Source of the DNA: Larix kaempferi
Taxonomy: Eukaryota; Streptophyta; Pinopsida; Pinales; Pinaceae
Direction of reading: 5' to 3'
Assembly: GCA_027924585.1 (NCBI GenBank)
Contig: BSBM01000320.1
Location: 2,361,501-2,425,500, forward strand
DNA length: 64,000 nucleotides
Shown in pieces: positions 1 to 9,880 of this stretch; position 1 is the first letter of the stretch, and each line of letters begins with the position of its first letter. A program made the position numbers and the translations under genes. Under the pieces are notes generated by a model that had not been told where the DNA came from, did not search any database, and saw nothing but the letters and a program-made list of their open reading frames with translations.

Positions 1-883
1 TTCTTGAAGGAACTACTACGAAGTCCTAGTTTGGGTAGTCGCCCCTAAAATAAATCAATGATAAGGATGGAACTTAATATTCTCAATTGGCGCGTGTTTT
101 TAGTATTTTTTTATTTTTACCCCTGGGAAGTTTGGCTTTTCAAAACTATCATGTTTTTTTTGTTCAGTGTTTTGCATCTTCGTATTTTTTAGGAAGTCGA
201 CAAGAAGAATTTTGTTCATAAATAGTTTACATATTTACATTCATATCATATTCCCTTACAAGCTCGACGCTATATTTGATATTCAATTTTGACCCTTAGA
301 ATAACAAAAAAATGGTGTACCACCTATGATCTGTTACAGTTTTCCATATTTAAATAGGAGTGATTAAAATCTAACTGCTATATGGCCTGATAAACATCGT
401 CTAGATCTCTTTCAATATCTAAGGAAAAAATAGATTAAACTACTATGGTGATGTAGACCGTTGCATTGATGACAACTAAAATTGGTTTTTCCATAGAAGG
501 TTTTCATCATCCATGAATTCAAGCCTCTATCACAAACTGATATGAAAGCATAAAACTAAAAGAAGCATGAAAACCAAAACTCTTATCCCGGGAAGCATAA
601 ATTTTCAACCAGAGGAGGCTTGGGCCCATAAATTCCTCTCCATGAATATGTTCTTCATTTTTAAATTATTTCTCAAGGATATATTCCATCATTTTTATTT
701 GGGTAGTGGCATACATTTCAGCATAATCTTGAGCCACTTTATGTATGTACAAACTTCACCCGTGTCTTTCACCATATTAAAATTCTATAAAAATGTGGGA
801 GGACAGAGACAGAGTAAGGGTACAAACTAGAGAAATTAGGTAGACTTATTTTTTGATCCAGAGGGATATCGGTGGCCACCCAC

Positions 884-1260
884 CTATTCCACTGGCTCAA
901 ACAGCTTCCCATTTTGCCAATTTTCTAGTAATGTTTCTATATTTTTTCGAGTCCCAAACTTTTGGGGCCTTGAGGCTTTAAACGATGTTTCTCGGGAAAT
1001 CTTGGTCCAATGGAGCCCATCTGTTTCATGGACCACCGCGTATTCCTCGGATAGATCTTTCCAACGGGTTACCGAGCGCCCCAAACGGAGATCGTATGCA
1101 AAAGTTATGACCCCGGGAAGTTGACTGTTCAACTAACCACCTTGGGGCCGCAAACTTTATGACGGTTCATCTTCTAGCGTTAGGTTTTTGGATGCTTGGG
1201 ATTATCTCCCTCATGCTTATGATAAATAGGCCCTTTCGGCCTCTCTTTGTATTCATCTTG
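884..1260 (-). mobile_element. Possible old LTR-type remnant, copy 1
   Basis: On the minus strand the stretch CATAACTTTTGCATACGA, followed by a GGGGCGCTCGGTAACCC-type word, resembles sequence I associate with plant Ty3-type LTRs, from memory and without a search. It can be read as an open frame (884-1132) that is probably incidental. On the plus strand a GATAAATAGG word at 1221-1230 could be a TATA element. No TG...CA boundaries or target-site duplication were found, so both class and orientation are doubtful. Confidence 0.25.
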
Positions 1261-1571
1261 ACACGAATGAGCACAGCGGCCACATCTCTCCTCAGAGATA
1301 GCTACTACCATTCTAGCTGTTGTATTTACAGTCTCTTCTATTTCCGATATTTAATCGAATATGTGTTTCCTGTATCGCTGTGTTTCTTGCCATATATCTG
1401 TGTATGTGAATGTATATCTCTGTATATGCTATCTTTTGTTTCGTTCCCACACAAATCCGGATCAGTTTGCCATCCTCTAAATGAACTAGTTAATTATCAC
1501 ATACTTCAATTCCTCTTTTAGGTATTTTGTGGCATTCATGTTTGAAGTGTAAATAACATTGCTTGCCACTT

Positions 1572-1700
1572 AGTCCTACACGACAAGGAGGATAACCATA
1601 TGTCAACTCAACTCAGTCCTACACGACGAGGAGGAAAATCAAAGTTCCACTAAACTCAATGCTACATGATGAGGAGGGAAATCACAAAGCAGTTACCAAT
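1572..1700. repeat. 43-bp tandem repeat, three units, copy 1
   Basis: Units start at 1572, 1615 and 1658, an exact 43-bp period. Each opens with a CCTACACGACGAGGAGG-type word and diverges towards its 3' end. Confidence 0.75.
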
Positions 1701-2433
1701 CCCCCCATCTCAGGGAGAGCTTCTCCATCCTCCCTGTCTCGGGGAGAATGTCTCACTGACGCTGCAACATCAACAATTGTTGTATCACAGTCTGCAGATT
1801 GACTCTTGCACATTGTAAATTCCATTCTTGACTTGAACTTGAACACCTTCCTTTCAAATTGTCAGATACTATTGGCTCAACACTGAAAATGCTTCGGGTC
1901 TCAATCTGCTTCACCCATGTGCTTCTTCTTTTAATCCTAATTCTTGTATGTTTGTTTTGAAGCTCTAATGTGAAAATTCAATAGATTAAAATTATTTTCA
2001 TGTTTCCGATGGCCACATGTTCTATGACATAGAAAACTTTTCATTTAGTTTGATGATTTTTTGAATATCAAAAACCTTATATTTATTTAATAATTCGTTT
2101 CATTACAGGTGCGTGAAAAACAGAAGCAGTTGGATTTGAGAAAGTGCCTTGGATGTACCAGACAACCCGATCGGTGATCCAGGTAGGCTCCAACATTGCA
2201 TTCTAAACTTGGGTATGATTTTTATTAGATTCTTGTTAGTAATTTCCAAATTTTTTATCATTGCAATTCTAAGGGAAGCAATATTTAAGAATTGCTCTTA
2301 TGCCTTTCAATTTCTCCCAGCTCCCATGGAAAGGTATAACTTGAGCATTATGTAGAGTTGCGGGGATGCGAACTATATTATTTTTCTTCACATCAATGGA
2401 AAAAATCAAGTAGTCAATTTGCATTTTGTAAGT

Positions 2434-2888
2434 CACTACAAGGAAAAGGCCCTCTAGTGGAGGTTATAGCGGGAGCCCCTAAAAAAGAGGTCGAAAATCC
2501 ATTTATAGTGGAGGTTTCTAAGGGAGGCGATCGGGTGGAGATTTTAGCGTATGTTGTTTTTCGGTGTGTTTAACACCAAAACACACTGGTGAATTTCTAA
2601 ACATAACGCAGGGGTGTGGCACGAAATTCTACGGCACCACGACAGAGCAAAAATATCGATAAAAAAAATTAATTAAAAAACTTGTGTTATTTTAATACCC
2701 GTTTCGCGATGCGTTAATAGATACTAAATGCACCGAGGCATTATAAGATAGAATCCAGAGTGTGGTTAATAGATGATAATGCATCGCATTATCAATATAT
2801 TTTTTAACGGCAAGTCAAATAAATGGTGCACCAGATAACCATAACCGCATCGGTGCATGTTTAATCAACAAACACACAGCCTTTTACT
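2434..2888 (+). mobile_element. CACTA-like transposon terminus, copy 1
   Basis: The segment begins CACTACAAGGAAAAGGCC, followed by words such as TAGTGGAGG and AGCGGGAG. This is the look of the end of plant CACTA (En/Spm) transposons, which start CACTACAAGAAA and have subterminal repeats. Downstream are repeated words of the GGTGCACCAGATAAC type that recur beyond LTR-A (GGTGCGCTGGATAAC near 7243), so the element probably continued to about 7430 before LTR-A split it. No opposite end (TTGTAGTG) and no transposase were found, so this is a fragment or a badly decayed element. Confidence 0.4.
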
Positions 2889-2938
2889 ATAAATGTAATA
2901 CCCCGAATTTTGGACTGACTGTTTTATGATGTTATATT

Positions 2939-3500
2939 GGGCCACGGCCCCAGCACCTATGATTTATTCTTTTGTAGACTGACATATTGGGCATGGACCC
3001 TGACTAAATTTCATTACTTGATTATATACTGGGCAAGGGAGCCCCAATGTTCTTATTATGTTTTGATGTGGGTACAAAACCCTAATACATATTGAGATGA
3101 CCTTTTGTTACTTATTGTGCAGAGCTGTGATTTTACATGTTTATCCTATATGATGTGTTGAGCGTGGACTCAGAAACACACAAGAGACCTACGTACTGGG
3201 CGTAAGCCCCGATGTACCTAGATGAATGTTTATGTATTGGGAGTAAGCCCTGATGTACACTGAGTGTTGGGCATAAGCCCTGGAGCACTCCAAGCTTGAA
3301 AGAAAATGAATACCGGATCCGAGGCCACTTAAATAGTCTAGATGTGCCTCACAACCACATTCTAGCTCTAGTGTTGAGCAGAGGCTCTAGAATTGCACTA
3401 GCGTAACACCCATGTGAGAGTGTTGAGTTAAAAGGCTCTGAAGAGCACTCGGGGTTACTAGATCTCAAGTGTTGAGTCTGAAGGACTCTGAATAGCACTT
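2939..3500 (+). other. Array of two-tier inverted repeats (hairpins) in 5' part of LTR-A, copy 1
   Basis: About a dozen short hairpin units follow one another. Inner arms are GGGCC/GGCCC (2939-2950), GGGC/GCCC (3031-3044), GGGT/ACCC (3070-3082), GGGC/GCCC (3198-3209 and 3269-3280), GAGC/GCTC (3376-3387) and GAGTC/GACTC (3474-3488). Several have outer arms: GTGTT/AACAC (3155-3179), GAGTG/CACTC (3262-3290), TAGTG/CACTA (3369-3400), GAGTG/CACTC (3418-3450) and AAGTG/CACTT (3467-3500). A GAGGC/GCCTC pair frames 3321-3350, and GCTCTGAAGAGC is a perfect small hairpin at 3435-3446. The arms vary between units yet remain complementary. Whether the structure acts as RNA or as DNA-binding sites is not known. 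Confidence 0.75.
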
Positions 3501-4087
3501 ATGTGTCTTATCACAACTATTCGAATTGATTAAATAAATCTTATTATCATCAAGTACTGCGGGAAATACCATGTTAAAACGAGGGAATCTGACATGCAAA
3601 GGGAGAGACTAGAGGTGCATATCCTAGCTACCCGAGACCGTCCAAAGAAGGGGACCTTATCCTTAAAAAGATTAAAAAGAAGTATGATGTGAAGATACAT
3701 AAAAGATAACATCACCACTTAAAGCATAAATTAAGTAAATAGTAGTTTCCTATGGTTAAGCATGCATAAAAGCCACAAGGCTAATGTTATAATTAATAAC
3801 TTTAATAATAATGACTGTTACTATTTATTTATTAAACACATTTATTTTATATATAGTTGATGCATTCAGTTAATAAATCAATAATGCATTGATAAATAAA
3901 TTGAAATATTAAGTTGATCACAAATTATAGAAAGGCTTAAATAAAAAAAAACACTTTAGTTAAACAAATGGAAAAGTCATAGTTCCAAAAGAACTAGTGA
4001 TTAATTAAAACAAATATTCTTTTATAAATTAATTTATTTGATTTAAAGAAACCAAATTATTCCAACAGTCCTAATTCAAGATTTCCC

Positions 4088-4096
4088 TATATAAAG
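4088..4096 (+). promoter_or_regulatory. TATA box of LTR-A, copy 1
   Basis: TATATAAAG is a consensus TATA box about 1.2 kb into the LTR, the expected place for the U3/R boundary of a long LTR. A perfect palindrome, CCCCAAAGTTTGGGG (4105-4119), lies just downstream, close to the expected start site. Confidence 0.6.
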
Positions 4097-5041
4097 AGGA
4101 CAAACCCCAAAGTTTGGGGATCATCTTTTCATCATCACTCTCTTATGGAATCAAAGAGAATTTTCTGCTCCAAGAATTGAAGTAGCTCACATAAGTTTTA
4201 GACCTGAACCAGCAGTGGACCTAGGGTCTCTATCTCTCAAATTGCATGTCAGAACTAGCTCGAGGGGATCCATACTGAACCAGGAACGGTTGTAGGATCA
4301 TGGTTGGGAGGAACGTGGTAGTCCCAAAGTTATCTAGTCAAGGAATCATTCAAATCAGATCAACTGAACACAGCAATATTTTCCACTAATTAATGGTTTG
4401 AGTGTGCAGGTTACTACAGAAGAAGGGCACGTTACAAGCTTGCAGGTATGAATTATTCCACTCACCATATTTTATTTATGCAATTTGAATAGCTTGTTAC
4501 TTAGTATTTAATTCCCTTAAACCATCTACATCAATACTTTTCTTAAGGAGCAAACGGCCTTTAGGGCAACAACGTCCAGGGTTAAATGCATATCAAACTT
4601 CATATTCAGAAACCTTATCAACCCTGGAAAATTACTTCGTGATGACTGTCGCATGTCTAGCATGGCTAGTCCACTAGCCTGTGCTAGACATCTATGTAGA
4701 AAACCTATAGACTAGTATTTCTTATAAGTTTGAACAGACAGTATCCTTTTTATTCTGACACTATCTTATATACAATGTACTACTAATCATTCATTGTTTC
4801 CATTACAGTTCGGTTATTTATTAGACAGATAAATACATGTATTACAAAGATCTTGTAGAACGAATCATAGGGCTTAGACAGCCACAAATCCCTTTTTCAT
4901 ATTTTATTATTAACCAAATAATTGTAGATTTATTCCTGATCTAAACCATTATTTCAAATCCAAACAATACAGACGCCACACAGAAAACGAAAATAGTAGT
5001 TGTAAACATAACTTTAACATTCACACATATTTTTCTTTATT

Positions 5042-5059
5042 TATATATATATATATATA
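5042..5059. repeat. (TA)9 microsatellite in LTR-A, copy 1
   Basis: Nine TA units are present. Copy 2 (28797-28814) also has nine, while copy 3 has fifteen. Confidence 0.9.
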
Positions 5060-5959
5060 AATCAAAACACAGGTCAAGGGGTCGAACCCCATGGTCTTTC
5101 TTTTGCCAAAATGCATCAACATGTAGCTGCAAGCTACAAACCCACACTCTCATAAAACGAGAATTTTGGGTATAGATATCAAACATACAAATCTAGAATA
5201 ACAATTGTTTAAAGAGTCTATACCAACAGTAACATCTACAGGATGCCCACCTGGGCGTCATCGTTTTCCTTCTTTTACAAATCACCACAGTAGAATCTCT
5301 CCATCAAACACTGTGTCTAGGAATCCAACGCGGACAAAAGTCAAAACCCCGGGGTATTTAAATTCAAAACTACAGTACAGGTATAGCTTCATTACGAAAC
5401 CACGATGCTTTCATTTACAGTCCACATGGAAAATTAAACAGACGGAGCTACAATCAAAATGAGAATTCATTACGGCAACATAAGACCCCATAGGCCGAGC
5501 CACTGTTACATTCTCGGAACCAAAAACGACATTGATAGAAAATCTAGAAATGCTGTAGTTCTTACCCATATTCAAAACATACATCCAAAACACCATACAT
5601 CATACAGGGAAGAATTCCCTGAGCAAAACCCAATTTCATGACAAACCACAAGAACCACAAATGAATGTGCCCACAATGGCCATTAAAACCAGAGTATACT
5701 AGTCAAAAGCATCGGGCAAGTAATAAAAATGATCTTCTAAATCCCCATAGAAATTGCACAGGAGTTCCTTTTCGCTACATCTCATTATTACATTTCGAAA
5801 CCCCATAGATTCAATGCATTCGATGGTCCAGCCAATAGGCAACCCTTCCAGACTTCCAAATAGAATCAGTGTTCCAAAGGCTCACGAAATCCTCCCATGA
5901 AACAAAACGAGACACATAAATGCACCACCAGAGATGCGAGAGGCAGAGCAACGTGGGTG

Positions 5960-5976
5960 GGTAAGCTAGACTTACC
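5960..5976 (+). other. Short palindrome GGTAAG/CTTACC in LTR-A
   Basis: GGTAAG and CTTACC face each other across a 5-base loop inside a block strongly conserved with LTR-B (22516-22532). Equivalent sites are 29715-29731 and 53489-53505. GGTAAG is also a splice-donor-like word on both strands, though no intron can be shown. Confidence 0.5.
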
Positions 5977-6190
5977 AATACCCTTGACACGCCAACAGAA
6001 GCCCCGGACGCCCACAGCATTACACCCGAAGCCACTACCACCTGCCAATCCAACAAGGAAACGCAAGTTAAACCCTGAAGAGGTATGCATAGGGAGAAAC
6101 GAGTTCCATAACAGGTTGACGATTTTAGAAAGGCCATACCTGAGCAGGATACGACACTCTCCACGCCGCCAGGCGAGCTAAAATGCCACA

Positions 6191-6224
6191 TGCACTGACC
6201 ATGAGCGTAGCTCAGGTCAGGGCA
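6191..6224 (+). other. Conserved hairpin in 3' half of LTR-A, copy 1
   Basis: Arms TGC, CTGACC and TGAGC pair with GCTCA, GGTCAG and GCA, with single-base bulges or mismatches and a tiny loop. The homologous hairpin in LTR-B has CGAGC/GCTCG in place of TGAGC/GCTCA, a compensatory pair change. Confidence 0.65.
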
Positions 6225-6722
6225 CGAAGGCACCTCCAAAATATGGTGAAGTGCTGAACCAAAACCAAATGGAAACATAGAAGGCATGACCAAGGAAAAC
6301 CCCAAATCATTACAAACCCTCACTGGACAGCCTGTCATCCACTTTACATTAAAGTGTAGTTAATTCTACACCAAACCCTGCTTTATTGGAGACTCGAATA
6401 TTTGTGCAAAACCATAGTTTGAGTCATGTGATAATAGCCACAACTTGGTTAGTATGCATGCGCTGGTCCAAGGGTTTCACTACTATGATTTTACATCAGC
6501 AAACCCCTTGGAACTATAACTTTTGTATTTTGGTCTATCCATTAAAGGACTTGACCATCACTCTTAAAACCCGTACCTTGTAAAAAATGGAAACATTTGG
6601 ATAGAAAATGGATAGATCCTCTAGGGTGGAAATGTCATAGGATAAATACCTGCAATCACAAATATGAAATTATTGTATTAGCGAAAATGCTAAGTAAGTC
6701 CAGAAACACCCAAAAATACTCT

Positions 6723-6748
6723 TACCTCTCGGCAGCCTTGTCGGGGTA
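6723..6748 (+). other. Conserved hairpin near 3' end of LTR-A
   Basis: TACC and TCGGCA face TGTCGG and GGTA. The LTR-B counterpart (23296-23321) has the fully paired TCGGCA/TGCCGA, so LTR-A keeps the stem with G-T pairs. Confidence 0.5.
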
Positions 6749-7150
6749 TGTTTTCCTCTCCTTGATTGATACATGTCCCACCATGGTTTCGACATCTCAT
6801 CAACAAAGGCCATATCACATGAAGGTGCCATTCAGAAATTCATAATACATTCATATGATTTCATTAAAACTGTATGAAAGAATTGCTATTACAGTTACAC
6901 CGGAAATTGTAAACTCGTAACCGGGATACATCAATAATTAATTCCACATTGCTTCCGCAGGATCGAAAATGTAAAAATATAGAGAGATCATGATTATTTA
7001 GGAATGGTCGACTTCCTTTTATCTACAGTAAGCATTTACATGTTTTCCTAGTTTTAGAATTAACTTGCGACTATTTTATTCTCAATCAGCATCTATTACA
7101 GGGACGGATTTTTTTTTTAATTTTTGCTATTTATGGGACATTGCAATAAA

Positions 7151-7430
7151 GAAATTCATTGCAAAATCTCTTAAAATTTTATTTAAAAACCCTACTTGAT
7201 GGTGCATCGAGTTAATATGTTTAATCGCAAATATCATAGACGGTGCGCTGGATAACAATATTGCACTGGTTCTTTTCTATTTGACAAACGCACTGGTTGT
7301 TGTTATAATAAAACAATTCAATGCAAAACCCTTTAAATTTGTCTAAAAAATCCTACTATTCGGCATGTCTCGTTTATTGTGGGCATCGGTGCACTTTAAT
7401 GTCGGCCGCACCGGAAGAGGGTTTAATATA
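7151..7430 (+). mobile_element. Probable continuation of the CACTA-like segment past LTR-A, copy 1
   Basis: Words such as GGTGCGCTGGATAAC, GGCATCGGTGCACT and GCACCGG resemble those left of LTR-A (2780-2860), as expected for subterminal repeats of one element split by the LTR. The 3' limit is not resolved. Confidence 0.3.
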
Positions 7431-7577
7431 TAACAAATGTGTGGTAAAAATCACTTTTGCCACTTCTCGGTTTGTTTTACCCCAAGTGCACTAGTGCTTT
7501 ACCTTGCCCACTTGGACGCCCTAACATAAGTGGTCTACATGGACACATTCTTCATCCGTATTGGCTACTGCTGCAAG

Positions 7578-7611
7578 TTTGAATTTTGACAAACAATCGT
7601 CAAAATTGAAA
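7578..7611. other. Hairpin with 13-bp arms, copy 1
   Basis: TTTGAATTTTGAC faces GTCAAAATTGAAA across an 8-base loop, with one mismatch in 13. It has no poly-T tail and no known role. Confidence 0.6.
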
Positions 7612-8055
7612 TTTTCTATGCATCGCCAGGATGCCTCCCCGATGGGCCGTTCAACGGGTAAATTCATTCTCACTTCATAATTTAATTTTTTAATGGATTA
7701 ATTTTTAGAATTAAACACGAGATCAACCATGGCATCCAATGCATCAAAACAAAGGCAAGGAAACTTATATTAAGGGATTAGGAAATGCCATTTGTAAATA
7801 GAGATTTATTAGTGAATAGGATGGACTTTTTTATTAGATTATTCAATAAGTGTTTATAACTATAATTCTCCTATATTTTTATAATTGTATTTGTACTTGT
7901 TATTCACTTTTTATGTCCTTTTTAATATAGCAATGTGAAACCCTATTTGGGTAAGTACAAAATAACAAGCATTAAGATAAAGGAATAATGCAATGTACAA
8001 AAGAAGTGACTTTTGTAGCAAATCATTAGGACACACAGCTACAAGAACCATAAAA

Positions 8056-8095
8056 ACGATAAAGTAAAAACACCTACGATAAAGTAAAAACACCT
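8056..8095. repeat. 20-bp perfect tandem duplication, copy 1
   Basis: ACGATAAAGTAAAAACACCT occurs twice in a row. The counterparts are 31811-31850 and 55585-55624. Confidence 0.85.
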
Positions 8096-8756
8096 ATTGT
8101 TGTATCAATACCATCTTACAAAGTTAACGCACTTCTATTTTCCATCCATCCAAATTGTTATGATATATTGTTTAAAGAGTAAACATGTCCCTAAAATAAC
8201 AAGCTCAACATAGAAGAAATTGTTACCATGAAGTGAGAAAATTACTTATTCTTTAACATTGTCTAGGAAAGGGGAAAATTAATTTTACAAGTGTATGTCC
8301 CTATTTTAAATATTTAAATTAGTTATTAAAACCTTATTTGAAAATTTGAATACGCTCCCTAAGTAAATAATAAGATTTATAAGAAAGTACTAATTTATTA
8401 AATAAATAAATATTTTAAATATTATTTATAAACACATTTATCTACATGCTATAATAACAAAAGAAAATATTACATAGGATTTAAATACAAAGTGTTCTTT
8501 GCACAAAATAAATGTGTGGAATTTGAAGCTTCATAAAAATTTGCTAGAATGCATAGCTTCATAACACTGTGTTAGGCTACAAGGTAAGGATGATTCCAAC
8601 CATAAATTCTACATGAATTTCAAACCCTAAGTTTTGGTTTTGATTCATTTCTCAATTGGATGTCTTATAGTTATCTATCCATCAAAGTCCATTTTATTGC
8701 GCCGAGAGGCGAGGCGCGCCCTCTAAAGCCAGTATGCAGGAGATCTTGTAACATGT

Positions 8757-9182
8757 GTTTGTCGAGTAACAAAATAATACAAAGTAAAAAGTAATAAATG
8801 TTATGTGGGCCATAAACAAAAAAGAATAATAGAAAGTAAAAAGTAAATATGAGACTTCTACTAGAGAATTTAGAGCTTAGGATTAGGTGGTAAATATTAT
8901 GTCTGCCATAAACAAAAAAGAATAATACAAAGTTAAAAATAAATATGAGACTTAAACTAGAGACTTTACTTTTTACCTTTAATACAAAGTAAAAAGTAAA
9001 TATGAGAGTTTAGAGTGTTTGTCGAGTTTGTCTAGTAACAAAATAATACAAAGTAAACAAAAAAGAATAATACAAAGTAAAAAGTAATAAATATTATGTC
9101 GGCCATAAACAAAACACAATAATACGAAGTAAAAAGTAAATATGAGACTTAAACTAGAGACTTTAGAGCTTAGTATTACACT
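8757..9182. repeat. AT-rich degenerate repeat array, copy 1
   Basis: The words ATAATACAAAGTAAAAAGTA, GCCATAAACAAAA and AATATGAGACTTAAACTAGA recur several times in shuffled order. Partial higher-order blocks of about 80 to 120 bp suggest repeated slippage or unequal exchange. The minus-strand open frame across it (8979-9197) is a by-product of the repeat. Confidence 0.7.
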
Positions 9183-9245
9183 CAAGGAGCTATTCAAGGA
9201 GGTCGTGCTTGATAGAGCCTAGGATTTGGATCTGGGATGGTTTAG

Positions 9246-9370
9246 TTTGGATTCAAACTTAATTTTTTTAGTTTGTTACGTCCTTGTGTCATGAATGCTC
9301 ACAAAAATTAACTTTGGATACAAACTTAATTTTTTATAGTTTGTTCTACCCTTGTCTCATGAATGCTCAC
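9246..9370. repeat. 67-bp degenerate tandem duplication, copy 1
   Basis: Two units share TTTGGAT.CAAACTTAATTT and end in CATGAATGCTCAC. The counterparts are 33001-33125 and 56775-56899. Confidence 0.75.
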
Positions 9371-9775
9371 TTGATGACCCAAGGAAAAACAAGTAAAAAT
9401 ATCCTTTTTAAATGTTTTGACTCTCTCTATACTTTGAAATATTGTCTATACTTAACAAATTGATTATGTATCTCCAACAACTTTGTTTGGGATTTTGTTA
9501 CACATTAATACTTGGCTTTAAAATCTGGACAAGTGTTATGGCTATTAAATTTTACATGCTTAGCAATTGTTGAATGTATTGTCCACTGCAGTAAAGATAA
9601 TTGTAAAATCTAAGCTTATATGTTTATAATTTCTTACTACTCATCTCCATTGAACTTAAATATTTTCATCCTCTTTAGTTTAGATGGAAGAAGAATTGTA
9701 TACAATACTTTAAAGTTGTCTCTACTCAATATTAATATGTTTTTGGCATTACTTCAATAACATTAACGGCTGTCT

Positions 9776-9880
9776 CTACCCATTATACATACAGAATTTC
9801 TTCAAATGAGAAATAAAAAGATAATTATCTACCCATTATATATACAGAATTTCTTCAAATGAGAAATAAAAAGATAATTA
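9776..9880. repeat. 53-bp tandem duplication, copy 1
   Basis: Two nearly identical 53-bp units start CTACCCATTATA. In this copy the second unit has one substitution (TATATA for TACATA) that copies 2 (33531-33635) and 3 (57307-57411) lack, so it arose after the large duplication or was erased by conversion. Confidence 0.85.

Larger units (their letters stand above)
1..2433. other. Non-coding stretch, copy 1 (between LTR-B side and CACTA-like end)
   Basis: No gene is recognised. Open frames at 567-830 and 1159-1521 give low-complexity or hydrophobic translations without any family signature and look incidental. Splice-like words occur around 2106 (TTACAG) but no exon could be assigned. The same applies to 23753-26188 and 47515-49950. 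Confidence 0.5.
2894..7145 (+). mobile_element. Giant solo LTR (LTR-A), copy 1
   Basis: The 4,252-bp element begins TGTAATACCCC and ends GGGACATTGCA, which are near-perfect short inverted termini of the LTR type (TG...CA). It is flanked by a perfect 5-bp target-site duplication, ATAAA, at 2889-2893 and 7146-7150. No gag, protease, reverse transcriptase or integrase reading frame is visible, and the 5' end sequence does not recur inside, so this is a lone LTR left after recombination between the two LTRs, or a non-autonomous element. LTRs over 4 kb are known in the Ogre and LARD groups. A consensus TATA box lies at 4088-4096. The 5' quarter carries a hairpin array (2939-3500). It sits inside the CACTA-like segment that starts at 2434. 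Orientation follows the TATA box. Confidence 0.85.

Noticed and set aside
884-1132. 82-codon minus-strand frame (FAYDLRLGRSV...) considered as a protein gene
   Set aside because: The nucleotide sequence looks like a non-coding LTR motif of plant retroelements, and no protein family is recognised.
5071-5095. tRNA T-arm / Pol III B-box-like sequence on the minus strand of LTR-A (GGTTCGACCCC)
   Set aside because: No A-box at a suitable distance, no acceptor or anticodon stem, and the LTR-B version departs from the B-box consensus. It is most likely a chance GGGG/CCCC hairpin.
5811-6338. 175-codon minus-strand open frame inside LTR-A
   Set aside because: It lies in a solo LTR, matches nothing known to me, and is shortened in copy 2 by a stop codon from one substitution near 29914, so it is unlikely to be a gene.
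2894-7145. Intact LTR retrotransposon
   Set aside because: No second LTR, primer-binding site, polypurine tract or gag-pol frame can be seen between the target-site duplications.
8699-8722. CpG island promoter
   Set aside because: The GC-rich patch is only about 24 bp, with no adjacent gene; it forms a small GCGCC/GGCGC inverted repeat.
8757-9182. CRISPR-like array
   Set aside because: Repeats are degenerate, AT-rich and without unique equal-length spacers, and the DNA is eukaryotic.
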